NCBI RefSeq assembly: GCF_014640255.1 | Contig: NZ_BMGP01000005.1 | Coordinates: 1-64,000 of the forward strand | Reading direction: 5' to 3' | Length of the DNA: 64,000 nt | DNA from: Subtercola lobariae | Lineage (GTDB): Bacteria > Actinomycetota > Actinomycetes > Actinomycetales > Microbacteriaceae | Part shown: in pieces, positions 35,096 to 45,811 of the stretch | Layout: every line of letters begins with the position of its first letter | Numbering within the stretch: the first letter of the stretch is position 1 | Translations under genes and position numbers: made by a program | The notes under the pieces: generated by a model | Databases searched by the model: none | Told to the model about the DNA's origin: nothing | What the model saw: only the letters and a program-made list of their open reading frames with translations

Positions 35096-36121
35096 TTAGC
35101 CGAAGAGGAGGGCGGCCTCGTCGTAGCGTGACTGGGGCACTGTCTTGAGGCGGCCGAGCGCCTCTTCGAAGCCGACGTGCACGATGTCGGTGCCGCGCAG
35201 AGCCACCATCTGGCCCCAGCGCTCTTCGAGCACGGAGTCGCTCGCGGCCATACCGAGGCGCGTCGCCAGAACGCGGTCGTAGGCGCTCGGCACGCCGCCG
35301 CGCTGAATGTGGCCGAGCGTCGTGGCCCGAGTCTCGATGCCCGTCATGTCTTCGATCATCGGTGCGAGTCGCTCGCCGATACCGCCGAGTCGCGGTCGGC
35401 CGAAGGCGTCGAGGCCCCGCTCGGAGTGGGCGTCATCGGCCTCCCCGGGCACGAACCCTTCGGCTACGACGACCAATGGTGAGCGGCCACGCGCATTCGC
35501 ACTTTCAACCCACTCGGCGATCTGCGACATGGTGGTCTTCTGCTCGGGAATCAGAATGGCGTGCGCGCCGGCCGCCATTCCCGAGTGCAGCGCGATCCAG
35601 CCGACGTGCCGGCCCATCACCTCGGCTACCATGCACCGGCTGTGGGCGTCGCCGGTAGTGCGGAGTCTGTCCATTGCGTCGGTGGCGATCTGCACGGCCG
35701 TGTCGAAACCGAAGGTGTAATCGGTTGCGTCGAGGTCGTTATCGATGGTCTTCGGCACTCCGGTGATCTTAAGCCCAGCATCCGTCAGCCGTTTGGCGGC
35801 AGCCAAGGTACCTTCGCCACCGATGGCGATGATGGCGTCGATGCCCTCGCGTTTCATGTTTTCGAGGATGCGCTCGGGGCCGCCATCGCCTTCGAACGGG
35901 TTTGTGCGTGAGGTACCGAGAATGGTGCCGCCCTCTTTGGAGATACCGCGCACATTCGAGCGGCCGAGCTCGATGAGGTCAGACTTCACCACCCCACGCC
36001 AGCCACCCTTGAAGCCCACGAACTCTTGATTGTTGATTTCGGTGCCCTTGAGCACGACCCCGCGGATGACCGCGTTCAGGCCGGGGCAATCGCCGCCACT
36101 AGTCAGAATGCCAATTCTCAT
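35096..36121 (-). CDS. pfkA: 6-phosphofructokinase
   Basis: Phosphorylates fructose 6-phosphate to the 1,6-bisphosphate, committing carbon to glycolysis. 341 residues with MRIGILTSGGDCPGLNAVIRG, the phosphoryl-donor loop IGGEGTLAAAKRL, and the catalytic VPKTIDNDL. The pair of specificity positions is Gly in GGEGT and Lys in PKTIDND, the combination known from ATP-dependent actinobacterial enzymes; PPi-dependent forms have Asp at the first site (GGEDT). Use of ATP is therefore inferred. ATG 36121 sits 6 nt after a TACGGT box and diverges from uvrB. Confidence 0.93.
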   Translation of the reverse strand: MRIGILTSGGDCPGLNAVIRGVVLKGTEINNQEFVGFKGGWRGVVKSDLIELGRSNVRGISKEGGTILGTSRTNPFEGDGGPERILENMKREGIDAIIAIGGEGTLAAAKRLTDAGLKITGVPKTIDNDLDATDYTFGFDTAVQIATDAMDRLRTTGDAHSRCMVAEVMGRHVGWIALHSGMAAGAHAILIPEQKTTMSQIAEWVESANARGRSPLVVVAEGFVPGEADDAHSERGLDAFGRPRLGGIGERLAPMIEDMTGIETRATTLGHIQRGGVPSAYDRVLATRLGMAASDSVLEERWGQMVALRGTDIVHVGFEEALGRLKTVPQSRYDEAALLFG

Positions 36122-36127
36122 CGCGCT

Positions 36128-36133
36128 ACCGTA
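36128..36133 (-). promoter_or_regulatory. Leaderless -10 box for pfkA (TACGGT)
   Basis: Minus-strand TACGGT, 6 nt, then ATG 36121. Confidence 0.55.
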
Positions 36134-36171
36134 TCTCTCGGGGAAAGGGAGGGAGTGTCAGTGCCCCTACG

Positions 36172-36177
36172 TAAACT
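36172..36177 (+). promoter_or_regulatory. Leaderless -10 box for uvrB (TAAACT)
   Basis: TAAACT, 6 nt, then ATG 36184. The divergent pfkA box lies 38 bp away. No LexA box was found between them. Confidence 0.55.
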
Positions 36178-36183
36178 TAACGC

Positions 36184-38247
36184 ATGCAACCCACCCGCTC
36201 TGTTCGCCCGTTCGAAGTCATCAGCGACTACACGCCGAGTGGCGATCAGCCGACCGCAATCGCTGAGCTGACGGCGCGCATCAACGCCGGTGAGACCGAC
36301 GTGGTTCTGCTGGGTGCGACCGGTACGGGCAAATCGGCGACCACCGCGTGGCTCATCGAAGCGGTGCAGCGACCCACGTTGGTTCTGGCGCACAACAAGA
36401 CCCTCGCAGCACAGCTGGCCAACGAGTTTCGCGAGCTGATGCCGAACAACGCGGTCGAGTACTTCGTGTCGTACTACGACTACTACCAGCCCGAGGCGTA
36501 TGTACCGCAGACCGATACCTTCATCGAGAAAGACAGCTCGATCAACTCCGAGGTCGAGCGGTTGCGGCACTCCACGACCAACTCGCTGCTGAGCCGGCGT
36601 GACGTCATCGTGGTTTCGACCGTTTCGTGCATCTACGGCCTCGGTACGCCCGAGCAGTACATGAACGCCATGATGGCCTTGCAGGTGGGCATGAAAGTCG
36701 ACCGTGATTGGCTCATTCGCAAGTTCATCTCCATGCAGTACCAGCGCAATGACATCGACTTCTCGCGCGGCAACTTCAGGGTGCGCGGTGACACCATCGA
36801 GATCATCCCGATGTACGAAGAACTCGCGATTCGCATCGAGATGTTCGGCGACGAGATCGAGGCGCTGTACACGCTTCATCCGCTCACCGGCGACATCGTG
36901 CGCAAGATGGACTCGATCGCGGTCTTCCCTGGCTCGCACTACGTGGCCGATACGAATGTGATGCACCGGGCCATCGGAACCATTCAAGAAGAACTCGCAC
37001 TGCGGCTCACCCAGCTCGAACGTGAGGGCAAGCTGCTCGAGGCGCAGCGGCTGCGCATGCGCACCACCTTCGACCTCGAGATGATGCAGCAGATCGGTTT
37101 CACGTCGGGCATCGAGAACTACTCCCGGCACATCGACGGCCGCAACCCGGGCGAAGCGCCACACTGCCTGCTCGACTACTTTCCCGACGACTTTCTCGTC
37201 GTGATCGACGAGTCGCACGTCACCGTGCCGCAGATCGGAGCCATGTACGAGGGCGACTCGTCGCGCAAGCGCACGCTGGTCGAGCACGGTTTTCGGTTGC
37301 CGAGCGCGCTCGACAACCGCCCGCTGCGCTGGAACGAGTTCAACGACCGGGTGGGTCAGAAGGTCTACCTCTCGGCGACGCCCGGTAAGTACGAGATGGG
37401 TATTGCCGACGGGGTGGTCGAGCAGATCATCCGCCCTACCGGGCTCATCGACCCCGAGATCATCGTGAAGCCCTCGAAGGGGCAGATCGATGATCTGCTC
37501 GAAGAGATTCGAGTGCGAGTCGCCAAAGACGAACGCATTCTGGTCACCACGCTCACCAAGAAGATGGCCGAAGAGCTCACCGACTTCATGGGGGAGCACG
37601 GGGTACGCGTGCGGTACCTGCACTCCGACGTCGATACGTTGCGCCGGGTCGAGCTGCTGACCGAGCTGCGGGCGGGCGTCTACGACGTTCTGGTGGGCAT
37701 CAACCTGCTGCGCGAAGGCCTCGACCTGCCCGAGGTGTCGCTGGTGGCGATTCTGGATGCCGATAAAGAAGGTTTTTTGCGATCGTCGACGTCGCTCATC
37801 CAAACTATCGGGCGTGCTGCCCGAAACGTGTCGGGTCAGGTGATCATGTACGCCGACGTGATGACCGATTCGATGACGCGGGCTATCGACGAGACCACTA
37901 GGCGGCGCGAGAAGCAGGTCGCCTATAACCTCGAGCGCGGTGTCGACCCTCAACCGCTGCGCAAGAAGATCAACGACATCACTGAGTTGCTCGCGCGCGA
38001 GGGCGCCGACACCGAACAATTGCTAGCCGGTCGTAATGGCCGGAAGCGCAGCCCCACGCCGAACCTTCGCCGCGAAGGCATCGCGGCAGTGGGTGCGAAC
38101 GAGCTCGAAACGCTGATCGCAGACCTCAACGACCAGATGATGACGGCCGCGGCCGAACTCAAGTTCGAGCTGGCAGCTCGTCTGCGCGACGAGCTGGGTG
38201 ACCTGAAACACGAACTGCGTCAGATGGAGAAGGCCGGGCACATCTAA
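36184..38247 (+). CDS. uvrB: UvrABC system protein B
   Basis: Damage-verifying helicase of nucleotide excision repair. 687 residues: Walker [15 protein letters not shown] (~43-56), beta-hairpin region with [25 protein letters not shown] (motif II), helicase motifs [33 protein letters not shown] and QTIGRAARN, and the C-terminal UVR domain ([28 protein letters not shown]) that contacts UvrC. ATG 36184 fits a leaderless start. It shares its region with uvrA and uvrC but is split from them by a small regulator gene and hairpins. Confidence 0.97.
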   Translation: MQPTRSVRPFEVISDYTPSGDQPTAIAELTARINAGETDVVLLGATGTGKSATTAWLIEAVQRPTLVLAHNKTLAAQLANEFRELMPNNAVEYFVSYYDYYQPEAYVPQTDTFIEKDSSINSEVERLRHSTTNSLLSRRDVIVVSTVSCIYGLGTPEQYMNAMMALQVGMKVDRDWLIRKFISMQYQRNDIDFSRGNFRVRGDTIEIIPMYEELAIRIEMFGDEIEALYTLHPLTGDIVRKMDSIAVFPGSHYVADTNVMHRAIGTIQEELALRLTQLEREGKLLEAQRLRMRTTFDLEMMQQIGFTSGIENYSRHIDGRNPGEAPHCLLDYFPDDFLVVIDESHVTVPQIGAMYEGDSSRKRTLVEHGFRLPSALDNRPLRWNEFNDRVGQKVYLSATPGKYEMGIADGVVEQIIRPTGLIDPEIIVKPSKGQIDDLLEEIRVRVAKDERILVTTLTKKMAEELTDFMGEHGVRVRYLHSDVDTLRRVELLTELRAGVYDVLVGINLLREGLDLPEVSLVAILDADKEGFLRSSTSLIQTIGRAARNVSGQVIMYADVMTDSMTRAIDETTRRREKQVAYNLERGVDPQPLRKKINDITELLAREGADTEQLLAGRNGRKRSPTPNLRREGIAAVGANELETLIADLNDQMMTAAAELKFELAARLRDELGDLKHELRQMEKAGHI

Positions 38248-38268
38248 TGCAACGACCTTCTGGCTATT

Positions 38269-38308
38269 GATTATGCACCTCAGGCATTTATGTCTCAGGT
38301 GCATGATC
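38269..38308. terminator. Hairpin between uvrB and the XRE gene
   Basis: GATTATGCACCT (38269-38280) pairs with AGGTGCATGATC (38297-38308) over 12 positions, one of them a G-U wobble. It can stop uvrB, or act as an operator region for the small regulator whose ATG is 37 nt downstream. Confidence 0.5.
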
Positions 38309-38345
38309 TCTGGTCGCAAAAACTTGCATATTGCACGCTTGAGGC

Positions 38346-38648
38346 ATGGCACGAATACATTCTGAGGCAGCTCGCATTCTCGGCGAGCGAGTGAAGGCAG
38401 CCCGCCTGCGCATCGGAATCAGCCAAGAAGACCTCGGCGAACTCGCCGACATGCACTTCTCGAACATCGGCAAGATCGAGCGGGGCAATTCGAACCCGAA
38501 TCTTGCGACAATCGTCGCCCTGGCCGGCCCACTCGGTGTCGACCCTGGGGAGTGGCTCGCCGGACTCACCCCCGCGATGCTCCCCGGCCGCACCCATCAG
38601 GTGACGGCGGCCGACCTCATCGCGGCCCGGGCCGAAGGTCGCTCGTAG
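38346..38648 (+). CDS. Small XRE-family transcriptional regulator
   Basis: 100-residue single-domain Cro/C1-type helix-turn-helix protein. HTH at about residues 10-66: LGERVKAARLRIGISQEDLGELADMHFSNIGKIERGNSNPNLATIVALAGPLGV, with the second helix SQEDLGELA and recognition helix HFSNIGKIERG. A short C-terminal tail has no sensor domain. Such short XRE proteins often autoregulate; the hairpin at 38269-38308 or the AT-rich ACTTGCATATTGC at 38322-38334 (with CATATT as possible -10) are candidate operator sites. Its target is unknown. It stands between uvrB and uvrA, but no SOS box was seen. Confidence 0.85.
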   Translation: MARIHSEAARILGERVKAARLRIGISQEDLGELADMHFSNIGKIERGNSNPNLATIVALAGPLGVDPGEWLAGLTPAMLPGRTHQVTAADLIAARAEGRS

Positions 38649-38703
38649 CCGACCTCATCGCGGCCAGCTCGCGCCCCCGGCGTCGTGAGCCATCTGCGCC
38701 GAA

Positions 38704-38765
38704 GTGAGCCAGGTGTGCCGAATTGAGCCAGGTGTGCCGGGCTCAATTCGGCGCAACAGCCTCAC
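38704..38765. repeat. 62-bp nested palindrome, copy C, with tandem half-units
   Basis: Starts GTGAGCC (38704) and ends CAGCCTCAC (38765), the same length as copies A and B. Inner arms GCCGAATTGAGCC (38717-38729) and GGCTCAATTCGGC (38739-38751) pair over 13 bp at the same offset as in the other copies; the outer arms are less complementary here. Upstream, GTGAGCCATCTGCGCCGAA at 38686-38704 is a further imperfect half-unit in tandem, and a third (TTGAGCCAGGTGTGCC) lies within the element. Confidence 0.7.
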
Positions 38766-38873
38766 AAGCGACCACCTCACGTGCGGCCACTTCACGAGCG
38801 GGCGGTACGGATGCACGGGGTGCGCTGATAGCGAAGAAGTGGGCGCGCGGGGAGGACTGTCAGTGGCACCGCA

Positions 38874-38879
38874 TAGAGT
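38874..38879 (+). promoter_or_regulatory. Leaderless -10 box for uvrA (TAGAGT)
   Basis: TAGAGT, 6 nt, then GTG 38886. GGGG near the GTG would not be in the mRNA as a ribosome site. Confidence 0.55.
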
Positions 38880-38885
38880 TATGGG

Positions 38886-41777
38886 GTGTCGATTACTAAG
38901 GTCAATTCCGCCGGAAAACTCAGCGTTCGGGGTGCCCGCGTGCACAATCTGCGCGACGTCGACCTCGACATTCCGCGCGACTCGCTGGTGGTCTTCACGG
39001 GGCTTTCGGGCTCCGGCAAGTCGAGCCTGGCGTTCGACACGATCTTCGCAGAGGGGCAGCGCAGGTACGTCGAAAGCCTGAGTGCATACGCGCGCCAGTT
39101 TCTCGGTCAGGTCGACCGACCAGACGTCGACTTCATCGAAGGGCTCAGCCCGGCGGTCAGCATCGATCAGAAGTCGACCAACCGCAACCCGCGATCGACC
39201 GTCGGCACCATCACCGAGATCTACGACTACATGCGCCTTCTCTGGGCGCGCATCGGCATTCCGCACTGCCCGGTGTGCGGCGAGCGAATCTCGGCACAGA
39301 CGGTTCAGCAAATAGCCGATCAGCTCATGGAGCTCGAAGCGGGCATCCGGTACCAGGTCGTGAGCCCGGTGATCTCGCAGAAGAAGGGCGAGTTCGTCGA
39401 CCTGTTCAAAGAGCTCGCCGCGGGCGGGTATTCACGGGCGGTTGTCGACGGCGACATCATTCAGCTCAACGAGCCGCCGAAGCTCAAGAAGCAGTTCAAG
39501 CACGACATCTCGGTGGTCGTCGACCGGCTGGTGGCCGGCCCCGACATTCTGAGCCGGCTCACCGACTCGCTCGAGACCGCGCTGCGGCTCACCGACGGCA
39601 TCGTTCAGGTCAACTATGTCGATGCAGACGGGCCGGATGCCTGGCAGACCTTCAGCGAGAAGCTCAGCTGCCCCAATCAGCACCCCATTCAACTCACCGA
39701 GATCGAACCGCGCACCTTCTCGTTCAACGCGCCGTTCGGTGCCTGCCCTGAGTGCTCGGGCCTGGGAACACGTATGTCGGTCGACGCCGACCTGCTGCTC
39801 GGCGACAGCGAGCTGAGCATCAAAGAGGGCGTCATCATTCCCTGGACCACTCAGGGCAAGGGCCTCTACAACTACTACGAGAAACTGCTCGAAGGTCTCG
39901 CGCGAGACCTCAAGTTCGACCTCAGCACACCCTGGAACGAGCTCAGCTCGACCGTTCAAGAAGCCGTGCTACGTGGTGACAACTTCGAGGTTCGCGTGAA
40001 GTGGAAGAACCGCTTCGGCCGCGAGATGAGTTACACCTCGGGGTTCGAGGGCGTGGTTCCTTACATCGAACGCCAATACCTGCAGGCCGAGACCGACAAC
40101 CAACGCGCCCGCTGGTCGGAGTACCTGCGCGAAGTGCCGTGCCCCGTCTGCAACGGCAAACGGCTGAAGCCCGAGGTTCTCGCGGTGCTGGTGAACGGCC
40201 ACAGCATCGCAGACGTGACCGACATCAGCCTCACCGACGCCCAAGACTTCATGGCCGAACTGACGCTCACCGACCGCGAGGCGCACATCGCTGCCCAGGT
40301 GCTGCGTGAGATTCGGCTGCGTCTCGACTTCTTGATTCAGGTGGGGCTCAATTACCTCAACCTGGCGCGAGCCGCTGCTTCACTGAGCGGCGGAGAAGCG
40401 CAGCGAATCCGCCTCGCCACCCAAATCGGGTCAGGGCTCACCGGCGTGCTGTACGTGCTCGATGAACCCAGTATCGGGCTGCACCAGCGCGACAACCGCC
40501 GGCTCATCGAAACCCTGGTCAAGCTCAAGAACCTCGGCAACACGCTCATCGTGGTCGAGCACGACGAAGACACCATTCGCACCGCTGACTGGGTGGTCGA
40601 CATCGGCCCCGGTGCTGGTGTGAACGGCGGCAAGGTGGTGCACTCGGGTTCGTATGAGGGCCTGCTGAACAACCGCGAGAGCCTGACCGGCGACTACCTC
40701 TCGGGCCGCAAGTCGATCGACATTCCCACGAGCCGTCGCCCGCTTGACCCCGATCGCGAAATCACCGTGGTCGGAGCCGAGGCGAACAACCTCAAGAACG
40801 TCACCGTCAGCTTTCCGCTCGGCACGTTCATCGCCGTCACCGGCGTCAGCGGTTCGGGCAAGTCGTCTCTCGTCAACGACATTCTGTACCGCGTGCTCGC
40901 CAACAAGCTCAATGGCGCCCGCAAGATTCCGGGCAAACACAAGCGCGTGACCGGGCTCGAGAACCTCGACAAGGTGGTGCACGTCGACCAGAACCCCATC
41001 GGCCGCACCCCGCGCTCGAATCCGGCGACCTACACGGGCGTCTTCGACCGCATTCGCAATCTCTTCTCTGAGACGCTCGAGGCGAAGGCCCGCGGCTACC
41101 AGCCGGGCCGCTTCAGCTTCAACGTGAAAGGCGGCCGCTGCGAGGCGTGTTCAGGCGACGGCACGATCAAGATCGAGATGAACTTCTTGCCCGACGTGTA
41201 CGTCGCCTGCGAGGTCTGCGGGGGAGCACGGTATAACCGCGACACCCTCTCGGTGCACTACAAAGGCAAGAACATCGCCGAGGTGCTCGACATGCCCATC
41301 GCCGAGGCGGCGGTGTTCTTCGAACCGATTCAGGCTATCCATCGCTTCTTGAACACCCTGGTCGAAGTGGGCCTCGGCTACGTGCGGCTCGGTCAGAGCG
41401 CCACAACGCTCAGCGGCGGCGAGGCGCAGCGCGTCAAACTCGCTACCGAGTTGCAGCGCCGGTCGAACGGTCGCAGTGTGTATGTGCTCGACGAGCCGAC
41501 GACCGGCCTGCACTTCGAGGATGTTCGTAAGCTGCTGCTCGTTCTGAACGGTCTCGTCGATAAGGGCAACACCGTGATCGTGATCGAGCACAACCTCGAC
41601 GTGATCAAGTCGGCCGACTGGCTCATCGACCTCGGGCCCGAAGGTGGTTCTGGCGGCGGTAAAATTCTTGCAACAGGTACTCCAGAACAGCTCGCTAAGG
41701 TGAAGAAGAGCCACACCGGGTACTTCTTGAAAGAGATTCTCGAGGCAGAAGAAGGTACGAGACGCAAGGCGTCATGA
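38886..41777 (+). CDS. uvrA: UvrABC system protein A
   Basis: Damage-recognition ATPase of excision repair with two ABC modules. 963 residues: Walker [10 protein letters not shown] at residues 39-47, zinc cysteines [16 protein letters not shown] and CPECSGLG, first signature [12 protein letters not shown] and Walker [16 protein letters not shown]; second Walker [14 protein letters not shown] near 656, zinc module CEACSGDG...CEVCGGARY, signature [12 protein letters not shown] and [12 protein letters not shown] 38886 is leaderless. It ends 61 nt before uvrC, probably cotranscribed with it. Confidence 0.97.
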   Translation: MSITKVNSAGKLSVRGARVHNLRDVDLDIPRDSLVVFTGLSGSGKSSLAFDTIFAEGQRRYVESLSAYARQFLGQVDRPDVDFIEGLSPAVSIDQKSTNRNPRSTVGTITEIYDYMRLLWARIGIPHCPVCGERISAQTVQQIADQLMELEAGIRYQVVSPVISQKKGEFVDLFKELAAGGYSRAVVDGDIIQLNEPPKLKKQFKHDISVVVDRLVAGPDILSRLTDSLETALRLTDGIVQVNYVDADGPDAWQTFSEKLSCPNQHPIQLTEIEPRTFSFNAPFGACPECSGLGTRMSVDADLLLGDSELSIKEGVIIPWTTQGKGLYNYYEKLLEGLARDLKFDLSTPWNELSSTVQEAVLRGDNFEVRVKWKNRFGREMSYTSGFEGVVPYIERQYLQAETDNQRARWSEYLREVPCPVCNGKRLKPEVLAVLVNGHSIADVTDISLTDAQDFMAELTLTDREAHIAAQVLREIRLRLDFLIQVGLNYLNLARAAASLSGGEAQRIRLATQIGSGLTGVLYVLDEPSIGLHQRDNRRLIETLVKLKNLGNTLIVVEHDEDTIRTADWVVDIGPGAGVNGGKVVHSGSYEGLLNNRESLTGDYLSGRKSIDIPTSRRPLDPDREITVVGAEANNLKNVTVSFPLGTFIAVTGVSGSGKSSLVNDILYRVLANKLNGARKIPGKHKRVTGLENLDKVVHVDQNPIGRTPRSNPATYTGVFDRIRNLFSETLEAKARGYQPGRFSFNVKGGRCEACSGDGTIKIEMNFLPDVYVACEVCGGARYNRDTLSVHYKGKNIAEVLDMPIAEAAVFFEPIQAIHRFLNTLVEVGLGYVRLGQSATTLSGGEAQRVKLATELQRRSNGRSVYVLDEPTTGLHFEDVRKLLLVLNGLVDKGNTVIVIEHNLDVIKSADWLIDLGPEGGSGGGKILATGTPEQLAKVKKSHTGYFLKEILEAEEGTRRKAS

Positions 41778-41838
41778 GCGACACAGTACGAACGGGCTGG
41801 TGCCCGAACATCCGGTCGACCGCAGATCGGTGGGCACG

Positions 41839-43692
41839 ATGACCGACACCGTCAGCTATCGCCCGAAAGCGGGTGAAATTCCCACGCAGCCCGGCGTTTA
41901 CCGATTTCGTGACCCTAACGGGCGCGTGCTCTACGTGGGTAAGGCGCAGAACCTGCGCGCGCGGCTGAGCAACTACTTCGCGCCCTTGCGCAGCCTGCAC
42001 GAACGAACTCGCCGCATGGTGACTACCGCTGCAAGCGTCGAGTGGACCGTCGTGGGCACTGACGTTGAAGCACTACAGCTCGAATACACCTGGATCAAAG
42101 AGTTCGACCCGCCCTTCAACGTCAAGTTCCGCGACGACAAGACGTACCCCTTCATGGCGATCACGCTGGCCGACGAAGCGCCGCGTGTCATGGTCACGCG
42201 CAACCCGAAGATCAAGGGTGCCAAGTATTTCGGACCGTACCCGAAGATCTGGGCGGTGCACGACACCATCGACCTGATGATCAAGGCGTTTCCCATTCGC
42301 ACCTGCTCCGATTCGAGCTACAAGAAGGCGATGCAGAGCGGGCGCCCGTGCTTTCCCGGCCAGATCGGGCGCTGCGGCGGCCCGTGCTCGGGCAAAGTTA
42401 CCATCGAAGAGCACCGCGAGATCGTCAATGACTTCATCGCGTTCATGAACGGCCACGACAAGAGGTTCGTCACCGAGACGACGAAGCGGATGCGCGAGGC
42501 TTCCGAGGCCCAAGAATACGAAAAAGCGGCGCGCTACCGCGACCAGCTGCAGGCCCTCGACGCGGTGCTCGAGAAGAGCAACGTCGTGCTCGCCGACAGT
42601 GTCGACACCGATCTCTTCGGCATCGAGCACGACGAACTTGCCGCCGCGGTGCAGCAGTTCATCGTGCGCGGCGGGCGCATCCGCGGTGTTCGCGCGTGGA
42701 TGGTCGACAAAGAACTCGATCTCACCACCGCCGAACTCGTCGACTCCATTCTGCAAACGGCCTACGAAGGCCAGATTCCGCCGCGCGAGATCATCGTTCC
42801 CGACCTGCCCGATGACGCCCATGAACTCGAGCAGTGGCTCTCCGAACGACGCGGTACCTCGAAGGTCGCGCTCAAGACGGCCCAGCGCGGCGAAAAAGCC
42901 GCCCTCATGCAAACGGCAACTCTCAACGCCAAAAACGCTCTCATGCTGTACAAAACGCGCCGCAGCACCGACTTCGTCGCACGCACCGAAGCCCTCACAG
43001 ACATCATGAACGGGCTCGGGATGCCCGACGCACCCTTGCGCATGGAGTGCTTCGACGTCTCCCACCTGGGCGGTACCAATGTGGTCGCGTCGATGGTGGT
43101 TTTCGAAGACGGCCTAGCTCGCAAAGATCAGTATCGCCGCTTCACCATTCCCGAGACCACCGACGACACCGACTCGATCTACCAGGTCATCACGCGCCGG
43201 CTCGCCTACCTGCAAGAGGGGTCTGAGCGCGCCGACTCCGACACCGGCACGAAGAAGTTCGCCTACCCGCCGAATCTGCTGATCGTCGACGGCGGCCAGC
43301 CTCAGGTGCAGGCCGCGGCGCGGGCGCTGAAAGAATCGGGTGTCGAGGGCATCTTCTTGTGCGGCCTGGCCAAGCGCCTCGAAGAGATCTGGTTGCCCGA
43401 TGACGACTACCCGGTCATCCTGCCCCGAGGCAGCGAAGCGCTCTTCTTGCTACAGCGCATACGTGATGAGGCGCACCGCTTCGCCATCACCCACCAGCGC
43501 GCCCGCCGCAAACGTGACATCACCTCCGTGCTCTCTGAGATTCCCGGCCTCGGCCCAGCGCGCGTGAAAACCCTGCTCAAAGAGTTCGGCTCCGTCACGA
43601 AACTGAAGCAGGCCACCGCCGAACAGATCGCCGAGGTCAAGGGCGTCGGCCCCCTCCTCGCGGCCACCATCTTCGAGCAACTCCGCGCCTGA
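41839..43692 (+). CDS. uvrC: UvrABC system protein C
   Basis: Dual-incision endonuclease of excision repair. GIY-YIG domain at the N-terminus ([31 protein letters not shown]), a cysteine cluster [15 protein letters not shown], the UVR contact helix [19 protein letters not shown], the RNase H-like endonuclease core with [11 protein letters not shown] and [14 protein letters not shown], and C-terminal helix-hairpin-helix motifs ([18 protein letters not shown]). ATG 41839 gives the normal 617-residue length with GGTGGG upstream; the frame is open to 41800 through non-conserved codons. It begins the uvrC-rapZ-whiA run typical of actinobacteria. Confidence 0.96.
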   Translation: MTDTVSYRPKAGEIPTQPGVYRFRDPNGRVLYVGKAQNLRARLSNYFAPLRSLHERTRRMVTTAASVEWTVVGTDVEALQLEYTWIKEFDPPFNVKFRDDKTYPFMAITLADEAPRVMVTRNPKIKGAKYFGPYPKIWAVHDTIDLMIKAFPIRTCSDSSYKKAMQSGRPCFPGQIGRCGGPCSGKVTIEEHREIVNDFIAFMNGHDKRFVTETTKRMREASEAQEYEKAARYRDQLQALDAVLEKSNVVLADSVDTDLFGIEHDELAAAVQQFIVRGGRIRGVRAWMVDKELDLTTAELVDSILQTAYEGQIPPREIIVPDLPDDAHELEQWLSERRGTSKVALKTAQRGEKAALMQTATLNAKNALMLYKTRRSTDFVARTEALTDIMNGLGMPDAPLRMECFDVSHLGGTNVVASMVVFEDGLARKDQYRRFTIPETTDDTDSIYQVITRRLAYLQEGSERADSDTGTKKFAYPPNLLIVDGGQPQVQAAARALKESGVEGIFLCGLAKRLEEIWLPDDDYPVILPRGSEALFLLQRIRDEAHRFAITHQRARRKRDITSVLSEIPGLGPARVKTLLKEFGSVTKLKQATAEQIAEVKGVGPLLAATIFEQLRA

Positions 43693-43766
43693 CCCGGCGA
43701 CACGCCCGATAGTCTTAGTGACGGAAGACCACAACAGCACCGACGAGGCGAAAGCAACCCGACACG

Positions 43767-44645
43767 ATGACACCAGGCACTGCCGAACAGCAGGAAGTGC
43801 TCATTGTGACCGGCATGTCGGGCGCGGGCCGCTCGACGGTGGCGAACGCGCTCGAAGACCTCGGCTGGTACGTGGTCGACAACCTGCCGCCGCAGATGCT
43901 CCGCCCGCTCGTCGATCTAGCCGAACGCGCGGGTTCGACGCTGCCGCGCCTGGCCGCGGTGGTCGATGTCAGAGGCCGCGACTTCTTCTCCGACCTGCAG
44001 GTCATCATCGAAGACCTGCGCAGCGGCATTCAGCTGCGCATGCTGTTTCTCGAGGCGACCGATGCCGCGCTGGTGCGGCGTTTCGAGCAGGTTCGGCGCC
44101 CGCATCCACTTCAAGGCAACGGCACCCTGCTCGACGGAATCGGCGCCGAGCGCGCCCGCATGACGCCCATTCGGGAGTCGAGCGACATCGTCATCGATAC
44201 GTCAGATCTGAACATCCACCAGCTGGCAACACGGGTCGCCGAACGCTTCTCGGCCGTCGACACCGCCGGCGTGCAGGTCACGGTGATGAGTTTCGGGTTC
44301 AAGTACGGCGCCCCGAGCGATGCCGACGCCATGGCCGACTGCCGCTTCATTCCGAACCCGTTCTGGATTCCCGAACTTCGAGACAAATCGGGCCTCGACC
44401 CCGAGGTGAGCGACTACGTGCTGGCCCAAGAGGGCGCAGAAGAATTCGTCGAGACCTACGCCAAAGCCCTGGCCCCTGTGCTGGCCGGGTATCAGCGTGA
44501 GAACAAACGCCACGCCACAATTGCCATAGGCTGCACGGGCGGTAAACACCGCTCTGTGGCGGTCGCCCGCAAGCTGGCAGAACTGATCAGCACGAACCCT
44601 GGCGTTGCGGTGAGCGTGAAGCACCGCGATCTGGGGCGCGAATAG
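43767..44645 (+). CDS. rapZ: RNase adapter protein RapZ
   Basis: P-loop nucleotide-binding protein of the RapZ/YvcJ family; in E. coli it guides RNase E to a small RNA, in Gram-positives it is linked to cell-wall precursor control. 292 residues with Walker A TGMSGAGRST (Arg in place of the usual Lys, common in this family in actinobacteria), WYVVDNLPP, and the C-terminal UDP-GlcNAc-type ligand region GCTGGKHRSVAVARKL. Upstream there is no strong ribosome site. The usual partner yvcK/cuvA between rapZ and whiA is absent here. Confidence 0.93.
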   Translation: MTPGTAEQQEVLIVTGMSGAGRSTVANALEDLGWYVVDNLPPQMLRPLVDLAERAGSTLPRLAAVVDVRGRDFFSDLQVIIEDLRSGIQLRMLFLEATDAALVRRFEQVRRPHPLQGNGTLLDGIGAERARMTPIRESSDIVIDTSDLNIHQLATRVAERFSAVDTAGVQVTVMSFGFKYGAPSDADAMADCRFIPNPFWIPELRDKSGLDPEVSDYVLAQEGAEEFVETYAKALAPVLAGYQRENKRHATIAIGCTGGKHRSVAVARKLAELISTNPGVAVSVKHRDLGRE

Positions 44646-44717
44646 CGACCGCACGGGCATCCGCTTTCACAAGAAGCGAAAACGCGCGCGCAGGCCGTAT
44701 GAAGGAGATGGAAGAGA

Positions 44718-45695
44718 TTGGCTCTCACTGCCGATGTCAAAAACGAACTGACCGGGGTCGTCGTCAGCAAGACGGCCGCCCGGGCAGCAGAACTCGCAAC
44801 GATCTTGCGTTTCGCCGGAGGGTTGCACCTCATCTCCGGCCGAATCGCCATTGAGTCTGAGCTCGACACCCCCGAACTCGTCAAACGGGTGCGCAAAGAC
44901 CTGGCCGAGCTCTACGGGGTGCGCGGCGACGTCTCGCTCGTCTCCGCCTCGGGCGTGAGACGCAACAGCTACTACCTGGTGCGCGTACTCGACGGCGGCG
45001 AAACTCTCGCGCGCCAGACGGGGTTGCTGGATGCCCGGCGGCGCCCCATCAGAGGCCTGCCCAACCGGCTCACCACCGGGTCTGCCGAAGAACTCGCGGC
45101 CGTCTGGCGCGGAGCCTTTCTGGCGCAGGGCTCACTGACCGACCCCGGCCGCTCGGCGGCTCTCGAAATAGTCTGCCCGGGCAACGAATCGGCCATGGCC
45201 CTCGTCGGCGCCGCCGCCCGCCTGCATGTTTCGGCGAAGGCACGAGAGGTGCGCGGCGTTCATCGCGTGGTCATTCGCGACGGCGAGTCGATCGCCTCGA
45301 TGCTGAGCCTGATGGGTGCCAAGCAGTCGGTGGCGAAGTGGGAAGAAATGCGCCAGCGCCGCGAGGTGCGCGCTACCGCGAACCGCCTGGTGAATTTCGA
45401 CGACGCGAACCTTCGCCGTTCGGCGCAGGCCGCTGTCGCGGCTTGCTCGCGTGTCGAACGCGCGCTCGAGATCATCGGCGACGAAGTACCCGAACATTTG
45501 CGCTACGCAGGTGAACTCCGGCTGAATTTTCGGGATGCGAGCCTCGACGAACTGGGCCACCACGCCGACCCTCCCATGACGAAAGACGCCATCGCCGGGC
45601 GCATCCGCCGGCTGCTCGCCATGGCCGACAAGAAGGCCTCAGACCTCGGAATTCCCGGCACCGACGCGAACTTGCCACCCGACCTCGACGACTAA
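44718..45695 (+). CDS. whiA: DNA-binding protein WhiA
   Basis: Transcription factor of the sporulation/division WhiA family; in non-sporulating actinobacteria it is retained with a role in division. 325 residues: N-terminal LAGLIDADG-like fold (~residues 10-215; [42 protein letters not shown]) and C-terminal helix-turn-helix (~245-315; [34 protein letters not shown]). TTG 44718 is the start, backed by GGAGATGGAAGAG just upstream. Length usual. Confidence 0.95.
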   Translation: MALTADVKNELTGVVVSKTAARAAELATILRFAGGLHLISGRIAIESELDTPELVKRVRKDLAELYGVRGDVSLVSASGVRRNSYYLVRVLDGGETLARQTGLLDARRRPIRGLPNRLTTGSAEELAAVWRGAFLAQGSLTDPGRSAALEIVCPGNESAMALVGAAARLHVSAKAREVRGVHRVVIRDGESIASMLSLMGAKQSVAKWEEMRQRREVRATANRLVNFDDANLRRSAQAAVAACSRVERALEIIGDEVPEHLRYAGELRLNFRDASLDELGHHADPPMTKDAIAGRIRRLLAMADKKASDLGIPGTDANLPPDLDD

Positions 45696-45748
45696 CTGCC
45701 ACCCTCGTAAGACGGGGAAGCATTCAGAAGCCGTGCGGTTGACATCAA

Positions 45749-45754
45749 TAGAAT
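45749..45754 (+). promoter_or_regulatory. -10 box for sodA (TAGAAT)
   Basis: TAGAAT is followed by exactly 6 nt and a GTG (45761) in frame with sodA, 51 nt before the AGGAG-served ATG 45812. The mRNA would start at that GTG. Confidence 0.5.
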
Positions 45755-45811
45755 AGTCAGGTGGGCCAAGCGAAACCTTCGGCTCGCACAACAAGTACAA
45801 GGAGACAAGCA

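Noticed and set aside
36118-38019. 633-codon open frame antisense to uvrB
   Set aside because: Typical mirror of high-GC coding DNA (Arg/His/Val/Leu-rich); uvrB motifs on the plus strand are complete.
38686-38765. Tandem half-units as a CRISPR array
   Set aside because: Units abut without unique spacers, one is inverted, and no cas gene is near.
41800-41838. N-terminal extension of UvrC
   Set aside because: Not conserved; ATG 41839 gives the usual start with a GGTGGG site.
43718-44500. Alternative frame starting at a GTG before rapZ
   Set aside because: It is in a different phase from rapZ and shows only Arg/Gly-rich shadow sequence.
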